A stretch of 64,000 bases of DNA from SHZL01 sp963784425 (GCA_963784425.1 CAWARM010000005.1:1-64000), one strand, 5' to 3'. Positions 16,670 to 25,921 are shown, numbered from the stretch's first letter. The notes: generated from the letters alone by a model not told the origin. A program made the numbers and translations.

Positions 16670-17626
16670 GTGGTTCATGTCGAGTTGATGGGGTTTATCG
16701 GGAACAACCTCTTTCACTATGCGGTCGCTCGCATCCTGAGTGAGGAATTGGGCTACGAGCTCAAAGTGACCCACTCGTTGTACAGACCAGGCAAAAATGT
16801 CCCGCAGTTCAAGGCGTTAATGTCGGTATTTCGCGACGCGCCGCTCTCAGTGCCCGGGCGCGCGTACCACCATCCGGAAGACAGAACAGCGTATCTCGGT
16901 CATGAAGGTTTCGGTGGCCAGCGACTGGACCTGGGTGCAATGCTCAGAAACCGAGAGCCACGCTGCATCAGGGTCAAAGGCTTGTTCGAACGATACGAAA
17001 TATTCCGTCCCCACAAAAACCGCATCCGGGCATGGTACAAGGTAGATCCTATCACCCAGGGGCACAATATCGGACCGGACGATGTGGTCATGCACGTGCG
17101 CAGAGGCGACGTCATAATTTTTGGCCGCGCCCTGGCATTGAGCTATTACACGGATCTGTTGGACAGGCTCGACTTTCACAAGCTCTACATCTGTGGAGTC
17201 GGACTCGATCCCGAGGTCAAAAAGGCCTTCGAACCCTATCATCCGACCTACGTGCAAGGCGATCCGGTTGCCGATTTCCGGTTCATGAAAGGGTTCAACC
17301 GCATCATTCAATCGCAAAGTACCTTCTCATGGTGGGCAAGCTTCCTGTCGGAAGCAGAAGAAATCTACGCACCGGTTATGCGACCCGCTTCCCTGAAATC
17401 CTCCTCAGCGCCAGCCATTGACCTGCGGGTGGATGATGAGCCGCGGTATCACCATGTCATCGACGCTCCCCGCCTCGAGCGCGGGTTCAACATTGCCGAT
17501 GTATTCAGAGCGCGTCACCAACTTGTCCTGCGCCACTCTAAACACATTGTCTTCGATTGGTCCAAGCGGGGGTGCAAAGCAACGCTGGCCCCGGCTTTCG
17601 CTTTGTGGAGGCGAATTGTGGGGTGA
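16670..17626 (+). CDS. GT11-like alpha-1,2-fucosyltransferase
   Basis: 318 residues beginning at GTG 16670 (MVHVELMGFIGNNLFHYAVAR), which aligns with the standard GT11 N-terminus (LxGGLGNQxFQYA), although the Gly-rich part is altered to MGFIGNN. The nucleotide-sugar signature HVRRGD is near residue 141, and IIQSQSTFSWWASFLS near residue 217 is the conserved SxFSWWxA motif. GT11 enzymes add fucose to galactose in O-antigen, capsule or exopolysaccharide. It stands alone, divergent from the kinase operon. Confidence 0.8.
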   Translation: MVHVELMGFIGNNLFHYAVARILSEELGYELKVTHSLYRPGKNVPQFKALMSVFRDAPLSVPGRAYHHPEDRTAYLGHEGFGGQRLDLGAMLRNREPRCIRVKGLFERYEIFRPHKNRIRAWYKVDPITQGHNIGPDDVVMHVRRGDVIIFGRALALSYYTDLLDRLDFHKLYICGVGLDPEVKKAFEPYHPTYVQGDPVADFRFMKGFNRIIQSQSTFSWWASFLSEAEEIYAPVMRPASLKSSSAPAIDLRVDDEPRYHHVIDAPRLERGFNIADVFRARHQLVLRHSKHIVFDWSKRGCKATLAPAFALWRRIVG

Positions 17627-17963
17627 AAGTGAAGCGCCAGAGTGGGTCAAAAAGGAAAATGTACCTGGCCCTTTTTTTGATAATACATTCGGGGCGGCCT
17701 GTTTGGGACCATGGCCGCCCAGAAGCGATAATTTAAGTCAATCATCTGGCTTTGTCGTTTTCCAATGCCGAATTCAGCCAGGAGCGAGAAACTCCGGTTT
17801 ATGTCCCACTGGCCACCACTGAATGAGCAACGCAATCCTCAAGCGATTTCGAGGAAAAATCTCCGCGGGAACGTCCCAATTAACGGAATCAGAGTAAGGT
17901 ATCCGGGAATCCGGGTTAGTCTGCCTGACCCCAATCCTTAAAGCCCAATTGGAGGAAGCCTGA
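17627..17963. other. 337-base intergenic region with repeat fragments
   Basis: It holds a half-copy of the GGGGCCGG repeat (AGGAAAATGTACCTGGCCC at 17653-17671, followed by a run of T), an 8-bp inverted repeat GGGCGGCC/GGCCGCCC near 17693-17729, and copy 2 of the 39-base repeat at 17837-17876. The words CTGACCCC near 17930 resemble the GGGGTC repeats. I see no gene. Confidence 0.55.
17837..17876. repeat. dispersed 39-base repeat, copy 2
   Basis: Begins CCTCAAGCGATTTCGAGG and ends TCCGCGGGAACGTCC. It is the partner of the copy at 6714-6752, 11 kb away, in the same orientation. Both copies are intergenic. Confidence 0.6.
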
Positions 17964-19622
17964 ATGACCAGCGCGCACGCAGAAATCCTAATCAGCGGCG
18001 AGGGTTTAAGCCTTGCCGACATCGCTGCAGTCGCCAGGGGCGCCAAGGTCCGTTTGTCTGCGGACGTTGCGGTGAGATCGCGCCTGGACAAATCCCTGGC
18101 CGTCATCCGTAATGGCATTGCAAAAGGCGAGCAAATCTACGGCGTCACTACCTTGTTCGGTGGCATGGCCGACACCTATGTCGGTCCGGAATTACTGGTC
18201 GACCTGCAAAGGCTGGCCCTGTGGCAGCACAAGAGCACCACCGGCCCGCGCGTTCCGGATGGAGATGTGCGCGCCGCCATGCTGTTGCGCGCCAATTCGC
18301 TTATGAAGGGCGTGTCGGGCATTCGTTTTGAAATCATCGAACGCTATGCGACTTTTCTCAATGCGGGCGCCACGCCGCACATGTTTCAGCGCGGCTCCAT
18401 TGGCGCGTCCGGCGATCTTGTTCCTCTTTCTTATGTCGCGGGCGCCATTTTGGGTCTCCATCCCTCGTTTCTCGTCGATTTGAACGGGGAGACGCTCGAT
18501 AGCCATACCACGTTAGCGCGGCTTGGGCTTGAGCCCATCACGCTGCAGCCAAAAGAGGGCCTGGCGCTTAACAACGGCACCGGTGCCTGCACAGGCATCG
18601 CGGCCAACGCCACCGATCGGGCGCTTGACCTCACCGCCCTGGCGCTTGGCATTCATGCGCTGTTCGCCCAGGCGTTGCTCTCCACCAGCCAGAGCTTTGC
18701 GCCGTTCATCCACGCAGTGAAGCCTCATCCCGGCCAGGTCTGGGTTGCCCGGCAGATGGCGGCGCTGGTGAATGGATCGAAAACCATCCGCGACGAGGCG
18801 GCTGGAGATCGCGGGCACCGCCAGGGCAAGCTGATCCAGGATCGTTATTCGCTGCGTTGTCTGCCGCAATATTTGGGGCCGGTGGTCGATGGTATCGCGC
18901 AAGTTGCGCGGCAAATCACGGTCGAAGCAAATAGCGCCAATGACAACCCGCTCATTGATCCCGAGACGGGAGAGATTTTCCATACCGGTAATTTCCTCGC
19001 GCAATATACTGGCGTGGCGATGGATCAATTGAGGTATCACATTGGCCTCATCGCCAAGCATATCGACACGCAGATCGCCTTGCTGATGACGCCGGAATTC
19101 AGCTACGGCCTCAATGCGTCGTTGGTCGGAAACGCGGCGGCCGGCGTCAATGTTGGTCTGAAGTCATTGCAGATTGGTGGTAATTCCATGATGCCCCTGA
19201 TCAGCTTCTATGGCCAGTCGATCGTGGATCGGTTCCCGACGCACGCGGAGCAATTCAACCAGAACATCAATAGCCAGGCGATGAATTCCGCCAATTTGGC
19301 GCGCGAATCCCTGGATGTGTTCGAGCATTATCTCGCTGTCGCCCTGATCTGTGGCGTACAGGCGGTGGAGTTACGCGCCAAATTGACGACCGACAGCTAT
19401 GATGCCCGCACGGTTCTGTCGGCTCCGACCGCCGCCTTGTACGAAGCGGCACGCATGGCCGCTCTGGGCGCCCCGGAGGCCGCTCGTCCGCTGCACTGGA
19501 ACGATCTGGACGAATTCATTCAGCCAAAGGTGGAGGGTGTGCTGGCCAACATCAGTGCCCGCGGCTCGATTCTGGCGGCGCTGAATCCTGTTCGCACGGC
19601 CTTGCGCAGTTTCTCTGCCTGA
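17964..19622 (+). CDS. aromatic amino acid ammonia-lyase (HAL/PAL/TAL family)
   Basis: 552 residues, full length. The MIO prosthetic group forms from Ala148-Ser149-Gly150 in GSIGASGDLVPLSYVAG. YGVTTLFGG at 59-67 carries the catalytic Tyr; GNFLAQYTGVAMDQ and QFNQNINSQ are later active-site segments. The substrate-selectivity region that reads SH in histidase, HL in tyrosine and FL in phenylalanine lyases appears as WQH at 87-89, so the substrate is not decided. It releases ammonia from a His, Phe or Tyr-like amino acid. A good Shine-Dalgarno (GGAGGA) precedes the ATG. It opens the catabolic island; no other hut gene is present. Confidence 0.88.
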   Translation: MTSAHAEILISGEGLSLADIAAVARGAKVRLSADVAVRSRLDKSLAVIRNGIAKGEQIYGVTTLFGGMADTYVGPELLVDLQRLALWQHKSTTGPRVPDGDVRAAMLLRANSLMKGVSGIRFEIIERYATFLNAGATPHMFQRGSIGASGDLVPLSYVAGAILGLHPSFLVDLNGETLDSHTTLARLGLEPITLQPKEGLALNNGTGACTGIAANATDRALDLTALALGIHALFAQALLSTSQSFAPFIHAVKPHPGQVWVARQMAALVNGSKTIRDEAAGDRGHRQGKLIQDRYSLRCLPQYLGPVVDGIAQVARQITVEANSANDNPLIDPETGEIFHTGNFLAQYTGVAMDQLRYHIGLIAKHIDTQIALLMTPEFSYGLNASLVGNAAAGVNVGLKSLQIGGNSMMPLISFYGQSIVDRFPTHAEQFNQNINSQAMNSANLARESLDVFEHYLAVALICGVQAVELRAKLTTDSYDARTVLSAPTAALYEAARMAALGAPEAARPLHWNDLDEFIQPKVEGVLANISARGSILAALNPVRTALRSFSA

Positions 19623-19644
19623 GCGCCGAACTGAAGGTATAAGC

Positions 19645-20569
19645 TTATATTCGCAGGCGATAGTGCTTGATGGCGTTATCGGCGAACATCTTGTCCCGTT
19701 CGTCCTGGCTGAAATCCGCGGTGATCGAAAGAAAAGCCTGCCAGATCGCGTCCATGGAACTGAACAGTTTGTCGGTCGGGAAGTTGGATGCAAACATAAC
19801 CCGGTCGACACCGAATATTTCTATCGTCTCCAGCACGTAGGGCCGGATCAGCGCTTCGTTCCAGCCGGGTATGACTGTCCCCAGCCCGGAAATTTTTGTG
19901 ACGACATTGTCGTTGGCCGCCAGGGCCTTCATGCCCGAACGCCACAGCGCATTACCGGCTTCATCAAATTCATGCGGCATACCGGCATGTTCGACATAGA
20001 TCAGGGTGTCCGGATGCCTGTGTGCCAACTTGGCCATGCGCTGCATCATGTTGGAAAAACACATGAGATCGAAGCCGAGATCGTACTTCTTCAGCAGCCC
20101 GTAGTTTTTGACCCAGGCGGGATTCACGGTGAAGTCTTCCGCTGCCCAACACTTGGCCGGGTTGTCCTCGATGCGATTGAGCATGTGACGAATGCTGCGC
20201 ATGAGGCCGGAAGCCGCATGACCTTCCAGCAGCTGCTCGCAATTATCAGCGGCCAGATTGGCAAACCCCACCAGGCCAGCCAATAGCCCTTGGTCTTCAC
20301 CGCTTTTGGCAATGCCGTCCAGCCATCGAGTTTCACCCAGCGGGTCGGACGGGTCATACTGCGCTTCGATGTGGACGACAGCGGCAATGTCATAGCCCGC
20401 GGCATCTTCCAGGTACTGTTTGGCGACATAGGTATGCGCGATGGGGCCGAAGCCGGAGAGGCCGCCGTCTTCCGGACTTGTTGTCCATCAGCCAGGGATA
20501 ATAGTTGTTGTCCAGATCCCACCAGTGGATGTGCGCGTCGACGATTCTCTGCCTGGATTTGCTGCCCAT
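19645..20569 (-). pseudogene. amidohydrolase (TIM-barrel, Amidohydro_2 type), frameshifted
   Basis: The start at 20569 reads MGSKSRQRIVDAHIHWWD, with the DAHIH metal-binding motif, and runs to LMDNKSG. The frame then changes near 20470-20480: the next frame gives FGPIAHTYVAKQYLEDAAGYD and continues to ASNFPTDKLFSSM and the stop at 19645. One extra base (or two missing) explains it. VEHAGMPHEF and VTKISGLG complete the barrel. Relatives hydrolyse lactones such as 2-pyrone-4,6-dicarboxylate or sugar lactones. Either a mutation or an indel error; the rest of the protein is well preserved. Confidence 0.75.
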
Positions 20570-20670
20570 TTTCCTGTCTCCCAGTTGACCGGATGATTCT
20601 ATTCGAAAAACGCGCCGCAGCAGTTTGGCGGCAGGTTTTCACAGGTTTTGAAGCCCTTACTCAACACACT

Positions 20671-20682
20671 CTAACATGTTAG
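20671..20682. promoter_or_regulatory. 12-bp perfect palindrome between divergent genes, possible TetR-type operator
   Basis: CTAACATGTTAG lies between the amidohydrolase start (20569, minus) and the DUF4185-like gene (20738, plus). The core AACATGTT has the AAC-NN-GTT spacing known for TetR-type steroid-catabolism repressors such as KstR, though the flanks match only partly. A partial second copy, CATGTTAG, lies at 20737-20744 across the next start. No TetR gene is in the window. Confidence 0.35.
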
Positions 20683-20737
20683 TATCATGAAATACCCCGC
20701 CTGAGACGTTTAAATTACTAATTTTTGGTTTAATGGC

Positions 20738-22459
20738 ATGTTAGATGACAAATTCAAACCCAGCATTCGCTGGCTCGACGTAAGTCCGGCCGCAGCCGCC
20801 GGCTACGGTTCAATCACGGCCGGTCTGCGCCTGTTTGCCTTGTCCGCGGCCTTGATTCCCCTCTTTGCGCTTGCGGAGCCACACGTCACCGAGACGACCG
20901 TGATCGGTCCGCTGACCGGCGCCCAGGCCACCCTGCACCCGGACAATGTATCACCCGACCACGTGGCCTACATGGGCACCGACCTGGGCTGGACCTATGA
21001 ACACCAGGGTCAGCTGCAAATCCTGTTCGGCGACACGGCGGCCGACAATGCGGAAACGCCGATCGAAGCATCCAGTGGCGGTACCTATGATGACTCATTC
21101 GGCTCCATCGACCTTGCGCAATGGAACCAGCCGAAATCGTTCACGCGCGAGGCCATGCCCCTGGTCAAACTCGGTCAGAATCCCGGCACCAACGAGCTTG
21201 CTGCCATCAATCCGGGCAAGCCCATGGAACTGTTCAAAACGCCAGTGGGTGGTTTCAGCAACGGACGTTCGGAGTTCGGCGTGTTCTTCACCTACAAGCC
21301 CATGGGGTGCCGCACCGATGCGGACTGTGTGAACGGCGCCAGCTGTGACACCGGGCTGGGCTACTTCGGGCCTGCCTACACCGATCCGGGCGGGCTTACC
21401 TGGGCTTGCGTCGAAGGCGAAAGCGAGCAATGCATTGCAGCGACGATGACGGATGCCGCAGGCGCCCCGGTGCCGGACTCAGGCTTCTGCGTCGACCGCT
21501 CGAGCACCATCTTCACCGACACGTCCCTCGGCCGCCGGGCAGCACTCGGCGTGGAATTGCTGATCGGCCGGCGCGACCCTAATTCGCCCAAGCACTATCA
21601 CACCGAATGGGTGTGGCAGACCAGCAAGTTCATGAACCCGGCGTTTCGCACCGTGCAGGCGTTCGAGGCGCCGGAGCAAGCACCCGAGGGTTTCGTGGCG
21701 GATTTCGGACCCGCGATGCAACCGGGTGAGCACTCCAAGGTATTCATCTGGGGGCGGCCCCATTTCGTCGGCGTGGGATCAAAAGGCCGTCACCTGGGCC
21801 AGTATTTCGCCTACGTGTCACTGCCCGGCAATAAACCCATCGAGTGGCGACCGATGTACTTCGCCGGCCTTGATGAAAAAGGTCAGCCGCGATTCTCCCC
21901 CAGGGAGGCGGACGCAGTGCCGCTGGACCAGGACTCCTCGCAACCCGGTGTGCAGGCGAACGATCTGTACGACATCGTCGACCAGGTATCGGTGGCCTGG
22001 GTGCCGCAGCTTGCGAAATGGATCCAGTTCTATGGCGGCGGCATGATCACGCGCCCGTTGGAGCCGGTCTTGCCCAATTGCGGTGTGCTGGAATTGTTCA
22101 CCGGGCCGGAGTGCAAGCTGGTGGAAATCGGTAACGGCGCGATCCGCATGCGCTCGGCGAACCAGCCCTGGGGTCCGTGGACCCTGCCCCAGGACGTGAT
22201 CGTGGCCGGTGACCCGGCGCTGCCGGAAGGTCAATACGGCCCGGGTGGAATGTTGTATCACCCAAAGTGCAAGGACCCCACCTGCGCCCCACATTCCACA
22301 CGCCCGGAGCTGGCCGAAGTGGAGTACGGCTGGTTTTACGCAGCCAATATCATTGAGCAGTGGACACGGCCAGCGGGTAGCGGCGTGGACCTCATCTGGA
22401 ACGCCTCCACCTGGGACCCCTACCGCGTGATCCTGCTGCGCACGCATCTGGAGCCCTGA
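20738..22459 (+). CDS. secreted DUF4185-like beta-propeller protein
   Basis: 573 residues. A hydrophobic segment (LRLFALSAALIPLFALA, about 30-46) ending in ALA-EP is a plausible signal peptide, though the 29 residues before it make an unusually long N-region. The mature part has repeats of the form GxDLGWTYEHQGQLQILFGDT, FKTPVGGFSNGRSEFGVFFT and WGPWTLPQDV, as in DUF4185 five-bladed propellers related to sialidase or arabinanase folds. A Cys-rich loop (CRTDADCVNGASCDTG) probably forms disulfides outside the cytoplasm. Enzymatic activity unknown; the family may bind or cleave carbohydrates. Confidence 0.75.
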   Translation: MLDDKFKPSIRWLDVSPAAAAGYGSITAGLRLFALSAALIPLFALAEPHVTETTVIGPLTGAQATLHPDNVSPDHVAYMGTDLGWTYEHQGQLQILFGDTAADNAETPIEASSGGTYDDSFGSIDLAQWNQPKSFTREAMPLVKLGQNPGTNELAAINPGKPMELFKTPVGGFSNGRSEFGVFFTYKPMGCRTDADCVNGASCDTGLGYFGPAYTDPGGLTWACVEGESEQCIAATMTDAAGAPVPDSGFCVDRSSTIFTDTSLGRRAALGVELLIGRRDPNSPKHYHTEWVWQTSKFMNPAFRTVQAFEAPEQAPEGFVADFGPAMQPGEHSKVFIWGRPHFVGVGSKGRHLGQYFAYVSLPGNKPIEWRPMYFAGLDEKGQPRFSPREADAVPLDQDSSQPGVQANDLYDIVDQVSVAWVPQLAKWIQFYGGGMITRPLEPVLPNCGVLELFTGPECKLVEIGNGAIRMRSANQPWGPWTLPQDVIVAGDPALPEGQYGPGGMLYHPKCKDPTCAPHSTRPELAEVEYGWFYAANIIEQWTRPAGSGVDLIWNASTWDPYRVILLRTHLEP

Positions 22460-22488
22460 AGTGCAGCCAGAAAAATGAGCCTGGCGAA

Positions 22489-23340
22489 ATGAGCCTGGCG
22501 GGCAGACAAGCAGAGCATTTCGATGACTACCCTGCAGCCGGTTACGTTTGGCCTTTGCGGGCTTTTCCGGCAGCCGAGGCCGAAGCAGCAAGGCGCCGGT
22601 TCATGGCCCACTGGAACCGGCACATCGACCGCTTTGCAGACAGCCTGCCGCGGGAACGCATCTGGCTGACCATCGATACGCACCTGGCCCTGCCCTGGGT
22701 TTGCGAACTGGCACTGCACCCCGTAGTCCTGGACGCGGTGGAACGGGTTCTGGGACCTGACGTGCTGGTCTGGAATACGCACTGGTTCCCGAAGTTTCCC
22801 GGCGACCGCAGCTACGTCTCCTGGCACCAGGACGCGGCTTACTGGGGTTTGCGACCACCGCTCGTGACCACCGCCTGGATCGCGCTGACCCCCAGCACCC
22901 GCGCCAACGGCTGCCTGCAGGTATTGCCGGGCAGCCACCGCGGCGAATCGATGCCCCAGAACGAAACTTTCGCGCCGGACAACATGCTGTCGCGCGGCCA
23001 GGAGATCGCGGTGGAGATTGATCCGGCGCAAACGGTCAGCCTGGAGCTTGGGCCCGGCGAATTTTCCCTGCACCACATCGGCGTCGCCCACGGCTCCGGG
23101 CCCAACACGTCCAACACGGCCCGCATCGGCCTGGCGGTGCGTTACATCGCGCCGCAGGTCGAGCAGGCAGGACCGCGCCGCGATCTGGCGGTACTGGCGC
23201 GGGGCCAGGACCGCTACGGTCACTTCGACCTCGTTGCACCGCCCGCGCGCGAGTGGGGGCTGGACGAGGATTCGCTGCAGCGGCAATCCCTGCAGCGCAA
23301 AATCGACAACAACGCAACACGCGGGAGCGCACCCACATGA
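22489..23340 (+). CDS. phytanoyl-CoA dioxygenase (PhyH) family oxygenase
   Basis: 283 residues, Fe(II)/2-oxoglutarate enzyme. The metal triad is visible: His113 and Asp115 in SWHQDAAYW, and His201 in VAHGSGPN; the 2-oxoglutarate-binding Arg is expected in ARIGLAVRYI. The start is the second of two ATGs in a 12-base tandem repeat (ATGAGCCTGGCG): the first, at 22475, runs straight into a stop. Its stop overlaps the SDR start by ATGA (23337-23340). It hydroxylates an unidentified small molecule. Confidence 0.88.
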   Translation: MSLAGRQAEHFDDYPAAGYVWPLRAFPAAEAEAARRRFMAHWNRHIDRFADSLPRERIWLTIDTHLALPWVCELALHPVVLDAVERVLGPDVLVWNTHWFPKFPGDRSYVSWHQDAAYWGLRPPLVTTAWIALTPSTRANGCLQVLPGSHRGESMPQNETFAPDNMLSRGQEIAVEIDPAQTVSLELGPGEFSLHHIGVAHGSGPNTSNTARIGLAVRYIAPQVEQAGPRRDLAVLARGQDRYGHFDLVAPPAREWGLDEDSLQRQSLQRKIDNNATRGSAPT

Positions 23341-24101
23341 GACTCGAGAACAAAGTCGCGATCATCACCGGCGCCGGCCAGGGCATCGGGGAAGCCATCG
23401 CCCGCCGCTTCGCCAGTGAGGGGGCGCGTGTGCTGGTCGCAGACCTTGACGCGCCCCTCGCAGCGGCGGTCGCTGCAACCATTCGCGCGGAAGGCGGTGT
23501 TGCCGTCGCACAGGCCGGGGATATTTCCCGCGAGGCGGGCGCGAAAGAGTTGGCGGACGCGGCCCTGAAACACTTCTCGCGTATCGACATTCTGGTCAAC
23601 AACGCGGCCAGCTTTGTGCACAAGCGCGTCGAGGACGCCACGGCGGAGGACTGGAACGCGGTGCTCGGCGTCAACGTACTCGGCACCAGTTTTTGTTCGA
23701 AGTATGCTGTGGTGGCGATGAAAGCCGCCGGCGGCGGAAGCATCGTCAATATTGCTTCCATCAATGGACTGGTGGCGATGCCGGAATGGATGACCTACAA
23801 CGCGTCCAAGGCGGCCATCATCGAAATGTCCAAATCGATGGCACTTGATCTTGCGCCGTTCAATATCCGCGTGAACTGCGTCTGCCCGGGCATGACCATG
23901 ACCCCATCGCTGCGGCGCGCCATTGAAGAAGTCGGCGCACCCGAAGAGGAAGTGCTGCGCGTGCACCTCGCGCCCTATGCCCTGATCAAACGCTGGGGGC
24001 GCCCGGAGGAAATCGCGGCCGGCGTGCTGTTCCTGGCTTCCGATGAAGCTTCCTACGTCACCGGCACCAACCTCGTGATCGACGGCGGTTTCATAGCCTA
24101 G
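23337..24101 (+). CDS. SDR-family oxidoreductase (3-oxoacyl reductase-like)
   Basis: 254 residues from the ATG overlapping the PhyH stop. TGAGQGIG at 11-18 is the NAD(P) glycine motif, ILVNNAA follows, and YNASK is the catalytic Tyr/Lys. The C-terminus (SYVTGTNLVIDGGFIA) is the classic SDR end. ADLD after the second strand suggests NAD rather than NADP. Overlap with the dioxygenase implies the two act on successive steps. Confidence 0.9.
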   Translation: MRLENKVAIITGAGQGIGEAIARRFASEGARVLVADLDAPLAAAVAATIRAEGGVAVAQAGDISREAGAKELADAALKHFSRIDILVNNAASFVHKRVEDATAEDWNAVLGVNVLGTSFCSKYAVVAMKAAGGGSIVNIASINGLVAMPEWMTYNASKAAIIEMSKSMALDLAPFNIRVNCVCPGMTMTPSLRRAIEEVGAPEEEVLRVHLAPYALIKRWGRPEEIAAGVLFLASDEASYVTGTNLVIDGGFIA

Positions 24102-24230
24102 CCGCGGCCCGACATTGACCACAACGCACTATATAACGCTCAACCGCTACGCAGGTGCTATCGGGTGCGAGCTTCAAGTCCGCCTCATACGTTTAGAGGC
24201 ATCATGACGTCCTAAATCAAAGCGCAGGGG

Positions 24231-24926
24231 CTATTCCCCCGCCTCACCCGCCAGTACGGTCCCGAATCTCGGGTGCGCGAAGTGCATCGGCACGTCCTGC
24301 CGGTGCGGCCAGGTCAGGCGGACCTGGTCCGGTGGCAGAAGGATATCCGGACCGAGGGGATTCTCCGGGTAGGTTGTTGTCGCCGGCTGCAGATGCGAGA
24401 AGGTTTTCGACCAACCCTCATCGTACCCGGACTGCCACTGCATCATGTAGTCCAGCCGCTTGATCTTCCACACCCCGTCCTCGCGCACGTAATCGTTCTC
24501 ATACAACCCGGCCTCCATGAACTGCAGAGGTAAGTTTTCCGGTATGTATTGGCGGGACTCATGGCTGCCACCAAACAGCATGCCGCGAAAGCGGCCCTTG
24601 GCGGTTTTTCGGTCCGGCGCCACGGTGATCACATCCTGCATCTGGAAGTGGTCCAGCAGGAAACCGTAGACCGGACCGTTCACGCCCTGCGTGAAGAAGT
24701 TCTGGAACCAGGTGCCGTAAAGGCGCCGCACGCCTTCGTGGCCCAGGTACTCGCCGGAAAGAAATACCACCGAACCGTCACGCGCGAATAACTGCACTAC
24801 GTCCTCGGCGCGATTGAAATCGATGTAGTAGCCATAGGCCCAGTGCAGGCGGCGGATGGCGTTGATGTCTTCGAGTTCGCCGACGCGATGTTCCAGCGCC
24901 TCGAGTCGCGATTCCAGTTCGGACAT
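24231..24926 (-). CDS. SnoaL-like (NTF2-fold) domain protein
   Basis: 231 residues. A short N-terminal coiled coil (MSELESRLEALEHRVGELEDINAIRRL) leads into an NTF2-like domain: HWAYGYYIDFNRAEDVVQLFARDGSVVF, GHEGVRRLY and DGVWKIKRLDYMMQWQSGY. These are the usual SnoaL_4 elements. The family includes polyketide cyclases, isomerases and dehydratases in steroid and aromatic catabolism. The Shine-Dalgarno AAAGGAG precedes the ATG. It is divergent from the following SDR. Confidence 0.82.
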   Translation of the reverse strand: MSELESRLEALEHRVGELEDINAIRRLHWAYGYYIDFNRAEDVVQLFARDGSVVFLSGEYLGHEGVRRLYGTWFQNFFTQGVNGPVYGFLLDHFQMQDVITVAPDRKTAKGRFRGMLFGGSHESRQYIPENLPLQFMEAGLYENDYVREDGVWKIKRLDYMMQWQSGYDEGWSKTFSHLQPATTTYPENPLGPDILLPPDQVRLTWPHRQDVPMHFAHPRFGTVLAGEAGE

Positions 24927-24996
24927 GGCCAGCTCCTTTGTTTTACAGTTGCGGGATACGGAGACTAGTGTTACTTAATGTGGCGGGGAGGACAAC

Positions 24997-25914
24997 ATGA
25001 ACCCAAAAGGCATGAACGTCGAAGGCATGATCGCATTCATCACCGGCGGGGTTTCCGGCATCGGCTTTGGCATCGCGCGCGCCTTCAGCACAGCCGGCAT
25101 CGACCTGATTCTCACCTATCGCAACGCAGCCTACCGGACCGCGGCGCAAGCCTGGTTCGAAGAGCACGGGCAGCGGCCGCCGAGATTCTTTGAACTCGAC
25201 GTCACCGACCGCGCGCGCTGGGCGGAAATTGCTGAGGAGGCCGGCCCCGTGCATATCCTCGTCAACAACGCCGGTGTCAGCGTGTTCGGCCCAACCGACG
25301 AAGCCAGCTATGCCGACTACGACTGGATCATGGGCGTGAATTTCGGCGGGGTGGTCAATGGGCTGGTCACCTTTGTTCCCAGGATCAAGACCCAGGGAGA
25401 AGGGGGACACATCGTCAACATCGCCTCGATGGCGGCTTACCTTTCCGGCCCCCAGGCCGGTATCTACACGGCCAGCAAGTTCGCCGTACGGGGGCTCACC
25501 GAATGCTTGCGCATGAACCTCGCCCCCTACGGCATCGGAGTCTCGCTGGTATGCCCTGCCCTGACCCGCACCAATGCCTGGGATTCGGCGCTCAAGCGCC
25601 CGGCGGAGTTCGCCGATTCGGGTTTCGCCCCGGTCGATCGCGCAGCGCTGGAACAATTCGGCACCGCCTTCGAAGCCGGCATGGATCCGCTCGAAGTCGG
25701 TGAGAAAGTATTGGCGGGAATGCGGGAGAATCGCGCACTGATTTTCACCCATCCCGAATTCGCCGAGGACTTCCGCGAGATTTACGAGGACAGCGTCAAT
25801 GCCTTGCCAGACGAAGAGGCGCCGCCCGAACGGCTGGAGATCGAACGCCTGCGGCGTGCAGCCAACCGCGACGCCGCCGAGGGCAAGGTCATCAGCATTG
25901 CCGATTTGACCTGA
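24997..25914 (+). CDS. SDR-family oxidoreductase
   Basis: 305 residues, longer than the classical 250 because of a C-terminal extension. TGGVSGIGFGIA is the cofactor motif, NNAGV and IYTASKFAVRGLTE contain the active-site residues (Tyr-x-x-x-Lys). The C-terminal part with FTHPEFAEDFREIYEDSVNALP is typical of a group found in steroid, terpene and aromatic catabolic clusters. GGGGAGGACA precedes the ATG at 24997; the second ATG (25012) is possible. Confidence 0.88.
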   Translation: MNPKGMNVEGMIAFITGGVSGIGFGIARAFSTAGIDLILTYRNAAYRTAAQAWFEEHGQRPPRFFELDVTDRARWAEIAEEAGPVHILVNNAGVSVFGPTDEASYADYDWIMGVNFGGVVNGLVTFVPRIKTQGEGGHIVNIASMAAYLSGPQAGIYTASKFAVRGLTECLRMNLAPYGIGVSLVCPALTRTNAWDSALKRPAEFADSGFAPVDRAALEQFGTAFEAGMDPLEVGEKVLAGMRENRALIFTHPEFAEDFREIYEDSVNALPDEEAPPERLEIERLRRAANRDAAEGKVISIADLT

Positions 25915-25921
25915 CCTGATC

